DNA of 54,387 nucleotides from a virus: the IMG/VR virus record IMGVR_UViG_3300028610_002189, positions 1 through 54,387 of that record. One strand, 5' to 3'. Positions 13,430 through 20,842 of this stretch are shown here, one piece after another. Under the pieces are notes generated by a model. That model was not told the origin of the DNA. It did no database searches and saw only the letters and a program-made list of their open reading frames with translations. The translations under genes were made by a program, and so were the position numbers. Position 1 is the first letter of the stretch. Each line of letters begins with the position of its first letter.

Positions 13430-13689
13430 ATTACTTTATATCTACAGAATACTGTGTTAATTTCAAATCCACAACAATTTGGACATAAGCCATGATCATC
13501 ATGTAGTTCATCTATAAACATACATGGTCGTGCTCCTCCATCTTCACCAGCCATAGGACACTCTTCAGCAGAGATAGAAGCTCCATTTGGATTAGATAGG
13601 TTAAGTTTCTCTTTTTCACCTGGGGATAATATTCCTTCTCCCATATGTCCAATCCAAACTTTTATTTTAAACTGTTTCATTAAGCTCAT
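13426..13689 (-). CDS. Cys-rich hypothetical protein, 87 aa
   Basis: The start is the ATG with AAGGGAGGTAAT upstream (MSLMKQFKIK). The C-terminal half is Cys-rich (CPMAGEDG...C, then CPNCCG and C), consistent with one or two zinc sites. It may be distantly related to 12003-12290. Function unknown. Confidence 0.6.
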   Translation of the reverse strand: MSLMKQFKIKVWIGHMGEGILSPGEKEKLNLSNPNGASISAEECPMAGEDGGARPCMFIDELHDDHGLCPNCCGFEINTVFCRYKVI

Positions 13690-13690
13690 A

Positions 13691-14032
13691 TTACCTCCCT
13701 TTCCAAAAGTATTCATAACAATTAACACGCTTTCCACTAAGAGGCAGTGTTACCCATGTTCTCTTAGCTGCGTTAGCCAACACACCATCACCTCCTTTTC
13801 TGTTATAACTTATAGACTTAGATTTTCTTGGTGCTTTGTATGGCATGAATTTCAAGTGACTACACGAGCGTCTGTAAGAATATCCCTTACAGTTGCAATT
13901 CCATGCCGTTTCCACCCATCTAAGTTCATAAGCATCTCTCTTAGCTTTCCATTCAGGCCAACATAATACAAGATCCTTAGTATCTTTCTTGTAGCAATAT
14001 CTACCCTTATTAGGTATCAGTATTACCTTCAC
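13691..14032 (-). CDS. SWIM-type zinc-finger protein, 113 aa, GTG start
   Basis: The start GTG overlaps the TGA of the preceding gene and has GGAG six bases upstream. CNCKGYSYRRSCSHL (about residues 46-60) fits the SWIM pattern CxC-xn-CxH, a zinc finger seen in nucleic-acid- and protein-binding proteins. The C-terminal half is basic. I infer a DNA-binding or adaptor role. Confidence 0.6.
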   Translation of the reverse strand: MKVILIPNKGRYCYKKDTKDLVLCWPEWKAKRDAYELRWVETAWNCNCKGYSYRRSCSHLKFMPYKAPRKSKSISYNRKGGDGVLANAAKRTWVTLPLSGKRVNCYEYFWKGR

Positions 14033-14241
14033 ACCCTAGTCTCCAAAACTTCGAATATCATTCTAGGTGGTATATCATATACCTCATTACTAATAATCAC
14101 TCTAAAACCATACTTTTTAGTCAGGTGTATTTTTAGATGTGGTACTAATATTGCACAACTCTTTGGCTTGGTTTCACAAATACCAAGCAGACATATGCAT
14201 CTTCTACCTCTTTGTTTTTTGTGGTATGTTCTTACTAACAA
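14029..14241 (-). CDS. Hypothetical basic protein, 70 aa, TTG start
   Basis: The start is TTG with GGGAGGTGATATCTA upstream. The protein has a basic N-terminus, a CICLLGIC cluster and a beta-rich C-terminus. The end overlaps the next start. Function unknown. Confidence 0.55.
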   Translation of the reverse strand: MLVRTYHKKQRGRRCICLLGICETKPKSCAILVPHLKIHLTKKYGFRVIISNEVYDIPPRMIFEVLETRV

Positions 14242-14258
14242 TAGATATCACCTCCCAT

Positions 14259-14378
14259 CTATAATGTTTCATATACGCAATATGCCATTATCTTAGCTAC
14301 AACTAATACAAATCCCATTACTTCTACTGGAAATAATGGAGCTCCTACAATTAGACCTTTGTAGTTAACAACTATCAT
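14259..14378 (-). CDS. Small hydrophobic peptide, 39 aa
   Basis: The ATG follows GAGGAGGTGAAATAAACA. The product has one long hydrophobic segment (about residues 9-33), probably a single membrane span. Function unknown. Confidence 0.5.
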   Translation of the reverse strand: MIVVNYKGLIVGAPLFPVEVMGFVLVVAKIMAYCVYETL

Positions 14379-14381
14379 TGT

Positions 14382-14591
14382 TTATTTCACCTCCTCACCT
14401 TCATAAAATTTCTCTGTTACTAAATAAGGATATCCCGGCTCTATTTGATAATCTTCAGGGTCTGCAATTTCCATTCCATATACAATCATATGTTCATTAC
14501 TATTATGTTCAAACGAATACACTGTTGCAGTTTTGTCTTTAAGCTCTTCAGGTAATTGGTTTATTTGCTCTGCTAATTCTCTAAATGTCAT
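14382..14591 (-). CDS. Conserved phage hypothetical protein, 69 aa
   Basis: The ATG has GAGGAGGTGAAG upstream. The pattern MTFRELAEQINQLPEELKD, then TVY near residue 23 and EPGYPYLV near the C-terminus, resembles small phage proteins I have seen annotated as hypothetical. It starts one base after the stop of the upstream gene. Confidence 0.65.
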   Translation of the reverse strand: MTFRELAEQINQLPEELKDKTATVYSFEHNSNEHMIVYGMEIADPEDYQIEPGYPYLVTEKFYEGEEVK

Positions 14592-14867
14592 TTACTTCAC
14601 CTCCTCTGTACCTATGAACTCTTTTGCCTTTCTAAAGCTCCAAAGTTCTGGCTGAAGAATCGTACTCTTATCTTTCCAACCTCCAGGATTGTTAACATTG
14701 AACCATACCATTCTACCACGCTTGCTATCTTCAGTGATATCAAGTAGGATCAACATATCCTTTTCTACCTTATGCCTCTTGGCTGCTAAAGCTCGCATGT
14801 TGTCAATAAACCCACTCAATTCAGCTTCAGCAGACTCAAGCACTGCTATTTTGTCTGCTATTGTCAT
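14592..14867 (-). CDS. Hypothetical protein, 91 aa
   Basis: The ATG overlaps the TGA of the preceding gene (ATGA), and no close SD is seen, so it probably relies on translational coupling. An N-terminal coiled helix is followed by a beta-rich part. Function unknown. Confidence 0.6.
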   Translation of the reverse strand: MTIADKIAVLESAEAELSGFIDNMRALAAKRHKVEKDMLILLDITEDSKRGRMVWFNVNNPGGWKDKSTILQPELWSFRKAKEFIGTEEVK

Positions 14868-15022
14868 TCAACTTGCTTGTAGTGCCTCCATGTTATTCCA
14901 AGTTTGTTACACAATCGTCTACGACCAGATCGCCCTAGTCCAGACAACATCATGTTTTTAATAGCTTCTTCTATGTTTTCAAAGTAGTCTGGTACGACCG
15001 ATTGTACAGGCTTTTTCTTCAT
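14864..15022 (-). CDS. Hypothetical basic protein, 52 aa
   Basis: The ATG has AGAGGAGGCGTAT upstream. The 52 residues include GLGRSGRRRLCNKLGI, which looks like a basic helix-turn-helix-sized region. It ends in a four-base overlap with the next gene. Confidence 0.6.
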   Translation of the reverse strand: MKKKPVQSVVPDYFENIEEAIKNMMLSGLGRSGRRRLCNKLGITWRHYKQVE

Positions 15023-15034
15023 ATACGCCTCCTC

Positions 15035-15271
15035 TTAGTTGTTGTTGAATTTGTTAGCTAGCATACGAACACAATTATTCATCGTGCTTTTCTTCCTAAT
15101 ACCTACAATGGCATTAGGTGATACATAAAAGACCTTATTGTTCTTAAGGACTCTTACTGTTACTGTATTCTTACATATACCCATGACTTCAGCAACCATA
15201 GAACCCTTGCGAGTTCCATCATTGAAGTGTGTCAAATGAGTATATACTGTATACCCACGTTTTACTAACAT
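15035..15271 (-). CDS. Hypothetical small beta-rich protein, 78 aa
   Basis: The ATG has AAAAGGAG upstream. The sequence alternates hydrophobic and basic residues (TVTVRVLKNNKVFYVSP), suggesting a small SH3-like or KOW-like barrel that might bind nucleic acid. This is inferred from pattern only. Confidence 0.6.
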   Translation of the reverse strand: MLVKRGYTVYTHLTHFNDGTRKGSMVAEVMGICKNTVTVRVLKNNKVFYVSPNAIVGIRKKSTMNNCVRMLANKFNNN

Positions 15272-15347
15272 AGTCTTTCTCCTTTTGTTAAGTGTTAGAT
15301 TCCAAGTTACAAACCAACAGGACTATAGCATATTATTATCACCTCCC

Positions 15348-15554
15348 TTATATTGTTCTAACCCTAATGGTATTCTTACTAATACGCCTACCACACACAA
15401 TTCTAGACATACCTATTATTGGCTTACACGCACCTACAAGTTTGCTGTTCTTAGTCATAGCTAAAGTAACACAAGCTTTCTGGTTTGTGCTACCAGCTTT
15501 CAGCTTACGCCTATAGTCTTTTAGTACCTCTTTCCAATGTTTACCATTTGCCAT
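15348..15554 (-). CDS. Hypothetical basic protein, 68 aa
   Basis: The start is the ATG after AGGAGGTGAGAACT (MANGKHWKEV). The protein is strongly basic, with three cysteines in the second half. Nucleic-acid binding is likely from charge alone. Downstream lies an SD followed by a two-codon frame (ATG CTA TAG). Confidence 0.55.
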   Translation of the reverse strand: MANGKHWKEVLKDYRRKLKAGSTNQKACVTLAMTKNSKLVGACKPIIGMSRIVCGRRISKNTIRVRTI

Positions 15555-15570
15555 AGTTCTCACCTCCTAA

Positions 15571-15645
15571 TTAGGTTATTAGATATGAAATAACGATTGA
15601 TGCTATAACACTGATAGCCAACAATACAGCTTCTGATGTTTTCAT
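15571..15645 (-). CDS. Tiny membrane peptide, 24 aa
   Basis: The ATG follows AGAAAGGACATA and the frame MKTSEAVLLAISVIASIVIS... encodes one hydrophobic span of about 18 residues. It may be a regulatory or holin-like micro-protein, or chance. Confidence 0.4.
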   Translation of the reverse strand: MKTSEAVLLAISVIASIVISYLIT

Positions 15646-15655
15646 TATGTCCTTT

Positions 15656-15772
15656 CTATAATGTATGCACATGCACATACATACTCTTAAGGTTAACTTG
15701 CAACAGGTAGCCTCTGCAATAAAAGGCTGTGCAACCATACTTCAACAACGCCTTAAGTTTCTCAACTAACAT
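15656..15772 (-). CDS. Small hypothetical protein, 38 aa
   Basis: The ATG has AAAGGAGGTGATAGC upstream, an almost ideal SD. The 38-residue product is mildly basic with a CTAFYCRGYLL stretch. Function unknown. Confidence 0.5.
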   Translation of the reverse strand: MLVEKLKALLKYGCTAFYCRGYLLQVNLKSMYVHVHTL

Positions 15773-16150
15773 GCTATCACCTCCTTTATAACTATCTATT
15801 AAAGGTTTTGTAGTTTGTTAACAAGTCAACATATCTTAACTATGCATATGTACAAATATAAACACCCTACCCCTACTTGCCATAAGCAATTGATATACAC
15901 ACATAAGCTCCCCTCATCTAGAATGAGAAATAAAATTTAGAGGTAAAAAAAATGTATATACAAAAGAATTATATCAAGAAGGGAATTAAGAATATAGGTA
16001 TGGCCTTACATAGCCTATATATGCGGCTACGGCTGTTGGAAATAGAAAATTATTGTTGTTTTTGGGAGAGATGTTAAATTAGATTAGGATATGTAGGTGA
16101 TGATGGGGGTTTCGATATGTAAGAGGTATATCAGAAAAAAAAATAGGCAT
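15773..16150. other. 378-base gap, no convincing gene
   Basis: The gap is AT-rich and holds one TGTATATACA site (15953-15962), a short TAGCC/GGCTA stem (16011-16029), and a weak AATAG/CTATT hairpin followed by eight T residues on the minus strand near 16139-16157, which might end the membrane-protein transcript. A 22-codon minus frame starting at 15904 has an SD too close to be convincing. A leftward promoter for the genes to the left may lie here, but I see no good match. Confidence 0.45.
15953..15962. promoter_or_regulatory. TGTATATACA palindrome
   Basis: A perfect 10-bp palindrome upstream of the leftward genes ending at 15772. It has the same core as the sites at 1982, 9572, 9721 and 9747. 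Confidence 0.35.
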
Positions 16151-16309
16151 CTATTGGGGGGTTATGTTAAAGAACATGTATATTACTATCACAGCTATTA
16201 CTTGACAACATGCCATTATAAGTATAAGAAATCTAAAGGAGTAGTTATACCTATAAAGAAAGTAATTACCTACTATCACCCCTGTTATTGTTGCGAAGAG
16301 AAATTGCAT
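16151..16309 (-). CDS. Small membrane protein, 52 aa, two TM spans
   Basis: The ATG follows AGGGAGGAAAAACA. The protein has two hydrophobic segments (about 3-18 and 27-48) separated by a short polar YRYNYSFR loop. The good SD and amphipathic layout favour it over the opposite-strand frame that covers the same DNA. Function unknown; a holin-like or superinfection-exclusion role is possible. Confidence 0.55.
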   Translation of the reverse strand: MQFLFATITGVIVGNYFLYRYNYSFRFLILIMACCQVIAVIVIYMFFNITPQ

Positions 16310-16360
16310 TGTTTTTCCTCCCTATTTTGCTATTATGTAAATGGGTTGACAACTACGAGA

Positions 16361-16567
16361 TCATGCATTTGTTGGATGGCGTTTATAATACTCACTTGTG
16401 ATAAAATCTACATTGCTAAGACCTGTTAAAGAGAATTTATCTAATGCTTCTTTGCTAATAGCAACTACTATACCATTCTTAAGGAATTCTATATCCTCTA
16501 GTCTCTCTCTGTTAATTTTACTTAATTCTTCTCTGAGCCATAATATACGCTCTATTGATACTCTCAT
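16361..16567 (-). CDS. Hypothetical protein, 68 aa
   Basis: The ATG lies 12 bases after GGAG, so initiation may be weak. The protein has a charged N-terminal helix and a C-terminus of mixed character. Function unknown. Confidence 0.55.
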   Translation of the reverse strand: MRVSIERILWLREELSKINRERLEDIEFLKNGIVVAISKEALDKFSLTGLSNVDFITSEYYKRHPTNA

Positions 16568-16585
16568 TGTCTCTCTTTTCTCCTT

Positions 16586-16747
16586 TTATTTATTTATCTT
16601 AAGACCTATATTTCTTTGTTTTAAGATATATTTATAATTTGGATAATACCAGGTACATGCACATTTGTCACAAGATCCTTCATTGGCAAAATGATCTTCG
16701 GGATAATGACCACAATCACATTTAACTCTTGAGTATTTTTTGTTCAT
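16586..16747 (-). CDS. Small zinc-binding protein, 53 aa
   Basis: The frame starts MNKKYSRVKCDCGHYPEDHF and continues with CDKCAC, a CxCGH...CxxCxC pattern that I recall from small phage and bacterial proteins. The cysteines and histidine strongly suggest a zinc site. The SD (AGTGAGAAG) is weak. Confidence 0.55.
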   Translation of the reverse strand: MNKKYSRVKCDCGHYPEDHFANEGSCDKCACTWYYPNYKYILKQRNIGLKINK

Positions 16748-16785
16748 ATGTTTATCTTCTCACTTTGTTTTATATTGTTTAACTG

Positions 16786-17001
16786 TTATGCAAATGGTTC
16801 AATAATTTCAAGTTCAAAACCAGTAATATCTGATAACGCCTCTGATAATGTCTTAGCCCACTTTTCAACACTGTCATTAGAAAAAGATAGTGCTTGTGCT
16901 TTATCAGCTTCTGATACCCATGATACATAACATGCGCCTTTTAATTCATGAATATACCATCTTGGATGAGTTTTGGTTCGCAACCAAAAGAATTTCTCCA
17001 T
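16786..17001 (-). CDS. Hypothetical protein, 71 aa
   Basis: The ATG has AGGAGGAAAA upstream. The N-terminal half is aromatic (WLRTKTHPRWYIHELKG) and the C-terminal half is helical and acidic. Function unknown. Confidence 0.6.
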   Translation of the reverse strand: MEKFFWLRTKTHPRWYIHELKGACYVSWVSEADKAQALSFSNDSVEKWAKTLSEALSDITGFELEIIEPFA

Positions 17002-17009
17002 TTTTCCTC

Positions 17010-17279
17010 CTAAAATTTTCTAAAGAGTATTTCTATTCTTTTCTTATCTGTCATAATATCACTTATCTCTATTGCCCAACTAGTTTTATGAAAACCCTTT
17101 AAATGCTCTGTTAAAACTTCCGCCAACGCCCTCCAATCTAACTGTCGAATCTCTGGGGCATGATACAAGGCATCGGACCAAACCTTATTTAAAGCTTTTA
17201 TAAGTCCTGTTCTACCTTCAAAATTTGCTGGAATCTCTTTTTCTATTTGGTCAATCACTTTCCAAATATCTCTTTCCAT
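17010..17279 (-). CDS. Hypothetical helical protein, 89 aa
   Basis: The ATG has GAAGGAGGG upstream. The protein is helical with several conserved-looking Trp residues (DIWKVIDQIEK, LDWRALAEVL). No family recognised. Confidence 0.6.
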   Translation of the reverse strand: MERDIWKVIDQIEKEIPANFEGRTGLIKALNKVWSDALYHAPEIRQLDWRALAEVLTEHLKGFHKTSWAIEISDIMTDKKRIEILFRKF

Positions 17280-17294
17280 TTTCTTTCCCTCCTT

Positions 17295-17537
17295 CTATCT
17301 ATGATGCCAATGCGGATTACTTCGTTTGTTAGTAGTGATTTTTGTCTTTTCTTTTACCTTTGGTTCGAATATTATTACTTTTTCGTCTATCAATGCTTGT
17401 ATTATCTCTTTATCTGTCGTTAATAACTTGTTGTCACTCTTGCGATAGTGCTTTGTTCCTGCTGCTAAAGCTTCGCGTATTGAAGCTAAAATTGTAATAG
17501 CCTTATCTACCCTTTCAATTTCTTTATCGTCATACAT
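17295..17537 (-). CDS. Hypothetical protein, 80 aa
   Basis: The ATG follows AAAGGAAGTGACATATA and overlaps the previous stop by one base. The protein is helical with a basic, His-rich C-terminus. Function unknown. Confidence 0.6.
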   Translation of the reverse strand: MYDDKEIERVDKAITILASIREALAAGTKHYRKSDNKLLTTDKEIIQALIDEKVIIFEPKVKEKTKITTNKRSNPHWHHR

Positions 17538-17860
17538 TATATGTCACTTCCTTTATATTCAATGCCTTCTGATTTGGCCCAATCTTTTGCATACATTATA
17601 GCTTGTTTTCTCTTCATGCCTGGACCAGTGTTGATTGGCTCATACGCATCAAACTCATCATTCCATCCAAATAATACTGCTTTTGGCCCACCAATCGAAC
17701 TCATTATAGTAACGTAAGGAGGTCTTTCTTCTTCCATAATCTCATAAGTTACATAACAGCTAGGACAATGATATTTAGTTTCACCTTTTTCATTGACTCC
17801 AATAAATATCATTCTAATTTTACACTTTTTACACTTTCTTTTTCTTACAATAAGATCCAT
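17537..17860 (-). CDS. Zinc-ribbon protein, 107 aa
   Basis: The ATG has AGGAGATTAAT upstream. CKKC (10-13) and CPSC (about 32-35) form a classical zinc ribbon. After a linker the C-terminal 55 residues are of mixed fold. A role in nucleic-acid handling is possible; it sits next to the nuclease group. Confidence 0.6.
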   Translation of the reverse strand: MDLIVRKRKCKKCKIRMIFIGVNEKGETKYHCPSCYVTYEIMEEERPPYVTIMSSIGGPKAVLFGWNDEFDAYEPINTGPGMKRKQAIMYAKDWAKSEGIEYKGSDI

Positions 17861-17869
17861 ATTAATCTC

Positions 17870-18361
17870 CTATAATTTGCTTACAGGCAACCATTTCGAA
17901 ATTTTATAATCATTAAGATCTCTGGGTTTGGTTATTGTAGGTAATGGGTCTTTTATTGAAATTCCATTCCAATATATTGCATGATGTTGACATTCACATT
18001 CTGCTTCAGTTATTAATATGGCTGGTTGATTCATATATACATCTATACATATTTTACTTTCTACTATATCATGTTCTTGTGGGTTTTTTATATATAGTCC
18101 TAATATATATCCTTTATCTAATAGAAAACCATATATTTCATATTCATAATAACCTTTTTCACCTGTATTGCCTGTTTTATTTTTGATATATTTTTTTATT
18201 TCCTGTATCGGAGTATTTGTTATCATACTTGCTACTGCTGGTAAGCAGTCATTAGAAAAGAGACTTTGTTTAATTGTTTGTTCATGTATATTTTTTCTTA
18301 GGCTATCTATTAGTTCTTTAACCAGTTCTGGTGATTTTTTATAATCTTTTAATGTCAACAT
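17870..18361 (-). CDS. C39/papain-like cysteine peptidase-fold protein, 163 aa
   Basis: The ATG follows AGAGGTAAATAAAAA. NDCLPAVASMI (37-47), with Cys39, and HHAIYWNGISIKDP (126-139), with His127 and Asp138, match the Cys/His/Asp layout of C39-like and papain-like cysteine peptidases. I recall a similar small family in phages and bacteria (NDCLRA...HAVxxxG...DP). The family's substrate is unknown to me. It is a single-domain protein without signal peptide, so it should act in the cytosol. It lies four bases from the macro-domain gene, so the two may be co-expressed. Confidence 0.6.
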   Translation of the reverse strand: MLTLKDYKKSPELVKELIDSLRKNIHEQTIKQSLFSNDCLPAVASMITNTPIQEIKKYIKNKTGNTGEKGYYEYEIYGFLLDKGYILGLYIKNPQEHDIVESKICIDVYMNQPAILITEAECECQHHAIYWNGISIKDPLPTITKPRDLNDYKISKWLPVSKL

Positions 18362-18364
18362 TTT

Positions 18365-18814
18365 TTATTTACCTCTAGATATTATATAGAATCTATTGTC
18401 TAATATAGGCTCTAAAATCTTTTTTACATATTTCCATTTTAATCTTCCATTTGCACAACCTGGACGTGGCAAAATAACTCTCTTATACTTTGGATTACCG
18501 CATATTCTAACCAGTGCTAAAGCACTAGTTTTTATTAACTCAGGACTTGACTTTTCCCACCAGTTGTATTTGGTGGGAAAAGACCATATATCAGTTTTCT
18601 TTTTTAGTCCCAAAATTAATAATCCAGGTACATTGCCATTTTTTGTTATATGTTCTGCTAATACTTTGTCTATCTCTGGGAATTTTAGTTTTGCTTGTAA
18701 TGCACACCCCCTACCCATTACGGCTTTACCATTTCTTTTTATGAAGCTGTTAGTGGTTATGCATATTAAATCTGCATCTTTTTGTTCCCAAAGATCTCCT
18801 TTTATTTCTTTCAT
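18365..18814 (-). CDS. Macro-domain protein (ADP-ribose-binding), 149 aa
   Basis: The ATG overlaps the previous stop by one base. KGDLW near the start, ICITTNSFIKRNGKAVMGRG (about 17-36), NWWEKSSPELI and RPGCANGRLKW match phage-type macro domains, which bind or hydrolyse ADP-ribose derivatives. Asn22, Asn28 and the GRG turn fit the ligand-binding loop. Such proteins can remove ADP-ribose from proteins or nucleic acids, or degrade ADP-ribose signals. In a phage this could reverse a host defence or recycle NAD products. Activity is inferred from family only. Confidence 0.75.
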   Translation of the reverse strand: MKEIKGDLWEQKDADLICITTNSFIKRNGKAVMGRGCALQAKLKFPEIDKVLAEHITKNGNVPGLLILGLKKKTDIWSFPTKYNWWEKSSPELIKTSALALVRICGNPKYKRVILPRPGCANGRLKWKYVKKILEPILDNRFYIISRGK

Positions 18815-19734
18815 TATGTCTCCAATTCAAGTTCTTCTATAACTTTATTTTTTAGCTTCTTTTGGTTCTTAGATATAGCTTTTAGAATTCTTTTATTTGC
18901 ACCCTTTAGAAGAGTGTGACATTCTAGTTCTGCTAACAGATTTGTATACTTGCCTTTTATTGAGCAACGAGCTAATTGTACTTCATCAGGTATTAGTATC
19001 TTAGTTATATATGTCATTGTATCTAGTAATTTAAGATCCTTTCTAATCAATTTATTTAATCTTACATATTTACTTTCTGTTTCATTAATATTTTTAGTTA
19101 CTCTTCTGGCAGTTCCATATTTTTTTATAAGATATGTGGCAAATTCATTGCCTATTCCTTTAAAACCAGCTACATTGTCTGTTCTACACCCTGCAAGTAT
19201 TTTAATTTCTTTAGCTTGTCTTGGTGTCAGACCTTTTTCTTTTTTTAATTCTTCTTTATCCATTATAAGAAATTCGCCGTCAACATTATTTATAAGAACA
19301 AATCTATTACGTATCATAGCAAATGCATCACTATCATTAGTGTAAAAATATCCAAATCTGTTTTTACCATCTAACTTTCTTTTTATGTAATTTGCTATAT
19401 CTTCTCCTTCATAACCTTTGTGGAATAAATTAGGTATTTGTAATGATTTTAATATTGCTTTAGTTACTTCACTTTCAGTGTGGATATCTATTTCAAGTGG
19501 TTCACGCTTTTCTTTATATTGTGGATAAATTGATTTTTTTATAAGAGGATGTCCTTCCCATGTTACCAATATAAAATCTGGGTTGAACTTTATTTTCATG
19601 TCTATCATTGCTTTTATAAACCCAAATGGTATGCCAGATATTATTTCTTTATCTCTAAAGGTGGCAGTTAATTTTTGGTGACTGAAGAGTGATTTATATG
19701 TTAAAAATTGCCCATCAATTATAAGAAATTTCAT
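18814..19734 (-). CDS. Flap-endonuclease-like 5'-3' exonuclease, 306 aa
   Basis: The ATG has CTAGAGGTATAGAACT upstream and is the first gene of the leftward operon. The PIN-like N-terminal half carries Asp7 (IIDGQ), YEGEDIANYI (108-117) and NDSDAFAMI (133-141); the H3TH region is GCRTDNVAGFKGIG (182-195). This is the order in T4 RNase H, T5 FEN and PolI 5' nuclease domains, which remove RNA primers and flaps during replication. Two departures stand out: Cys183 replaces the first Asp of the usual GDxSDN motif, and the EADD motif reads EGED. The enzyme may use an altered metal site. No polymerase gene is in the window. Confidence 0.75.
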   Translation of the reverse strand: MKFLIIDGQFLTYKSLFSHQKLTATFRDKEIISGIPFGFIKAMIDMKIKFNPDFILVTWEGHPLIKKSIYPQYKEKREPLEIDIHTESEVTKAILKSLQIPNLFHKGYEGEDIANYIKRKLDGKNRFGYFYTNDSDAFAMIRNRFVLINNVDGEFLIMDKEELKKEKGLTPRQAKEIKILAGCRTDNVAGFKGIGNEFATYLIKKYGTARRVTKNINETESKYVRLNKLIRKDLKLLDTMTYITKILIPDEVQLARCSIKGKYTNLLAELECHTLLKGANKRILKAISKNQKKLKNKVIEELELET

Positions 19735-19976
19735 AGTTCTATACCTCTAGGATTAATTTAAAAAGTTTATATATTTTGCTGTACGGTACTTAAAGCAATA
19801 AAAACAAAAATATATTTTTTCGTTCAAAATACTAACATGGTTTCTATTTGAGTTGATTGGCATTTGTCATATAGAATTTGTTCTGCCATTGTAATTATGT
19901 TATGGTTATATAAATTGTAAAAGAAAACTATAGATTTTAGTAGAGTTAATAGAACTTTAGTTCTGGAGGAGGTGTT
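19735..19976. promoter_or_regulatory. Divergent control region between early and late genes
   Basis: About 240 bases separate the leftward nuclease gene and the rightward terminase gene. On the plus strand TTGAGT (19848-19853), an 18-base spacer and TAGAAT (19872-19877) form a plausible promoter. On the minus strand an AT-rich TATATA lies about 45 bases before the nuclease start with a weak TTGCTT upstream. GTACGGTAC at about 19782 is a possible operator half-site pair. No consensus phage promoter is evident. Confidence 0.4.
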
Positions 19977-20525
19977 ATGTCTTTTGATGAAAAAGGACTA
20001 AGTCTTGAACAATGGAAGGCTGCTGAAATTTTTGCTTTGGGTGTTAAAGTTAAAGATAAGGCTATTGCAAAAGATTGTAACGTAAAAACTAGTACTATTA
20101 GAGAATGGAAGAAAAATCCTATATTTAGACTAGCAGTTTTAAAGAAATTTGAAGAAAATATATCAATATTAAGATCAAATAGAATAGGTAACATTACTAA
20201 GTTTTTATCTCCCATGTATAAAGCTATTGGGGAAAAATTAGAAGATGAGGAGATGGGTGAAGAATATTCCTTGAAACAACTTGTTGATATGGTAACTAAG
20301 CTACATAATGAAATTAGACAAGATTCAGTACAATTTTTAAGAAATAAAGGATTATTGACTATGCTAGCGGAGTATACTGGCAGGGATCCAAGTGAAATAA
20401 GTGAAGAAGGTATGGATGTGTCTGATGCTGCTGAACAAAGATATATTAAGCGTAGGAATAAAGCTAAAAAACATTCTGAGAAAAAGGTTGTGAGTATTGC
20501 TAAAAAGAGGTCATCAACTGGTTAA
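19977..20525 (+). CDS. Terminase small subunit-like DNA-binding protein, 182 aa
   Basis: The ATG has GGAGGAGGTGTT upstream. An N-terminal helix-turn-helix (LSLEQWKAAE, then KDKAIAKDCNVKTSTIREWKK) is followed by a helical region and a basic C-terminus. The fold and the position just before the large terminase gene match small terminase subunits, which recognise the packaging site. It is the first gene of the rightward operon. Confidence rests on context and HTH pattern. Confidence 0.65.
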   Translation: MSFDEKGLSLEQWKAAEIFALGVKVKDKAIAKDCNVKTSTIREWKKNPIFRLAVLKKFEENISILRSNRIGNITKFLSPMYKAIGEKLEDEEMGEEYSLKQLVDMVTKLHNEIRQDSVQFLRNKGLLTMLAEYTGRDPSEISEEGMDVSDAAEQRYIKRRNKAKKHSEKKVVSIAKKRSSTG

Positions 20526-20530
20526 TATTA

Positions 20531-20839
20531 ATGAAAACAGTTCAAGAGATTTATGCTGGTGTGTTTAAATTTGAGCTTGAAGATGGCACATTTATAGAAA
20601 CTATAGTTAAGGGTATTTTTAATAATTACTATGAAATTACTGTAACTACTTATTATGAGCAGGTTTTTGATTTAGTGCGACTATGTGAAAGTATATTTAG
20701 ATCAAAATTAAGAGTAGTAGATCTTCCTGGTAAATTGATTAGTTGGAAGTTGATATGGTTTAGTGCTAAAGGAATTGAGGAACTTGATAAGAATATATAT
20801 CTTGATCAATTAAAAGATTTTGATGGTACTGTTCATTAA
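20531..20839 (+). CDS. Hypothetical protein between terminase genes, 102 aa
   Basis: No strong SD precedes the ATG; it follows the preceding stop by five bases, so coupling is likely. The protein is mixed alpha/beta and acidic. It sits inside the packaging gene group, but no packaging-related motif is visible. Confidence 0.5.
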   Translation: MKTVQEIYAGVFKFELEDGTFIETIVKGIFNNYYEITVTTYYEQVFDLVRLCESIFRSKLRVVDLPGKLISWKLIWFSAKGIEELDKNIYLDQLKDFDGTVH

Positions 20840-20842
20840 ATT

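Noticed and set aside
16097-16429. Plus-strand 110-codon frame
   Set aside because: It covers the minus-strand gene at 16151-16309, which has a good SD and a clear two-span membrane pattern, and it also runs into 16361-16567. Its product is an odd Tyr/Cys/His-rich chain typical of an antisense shadow.
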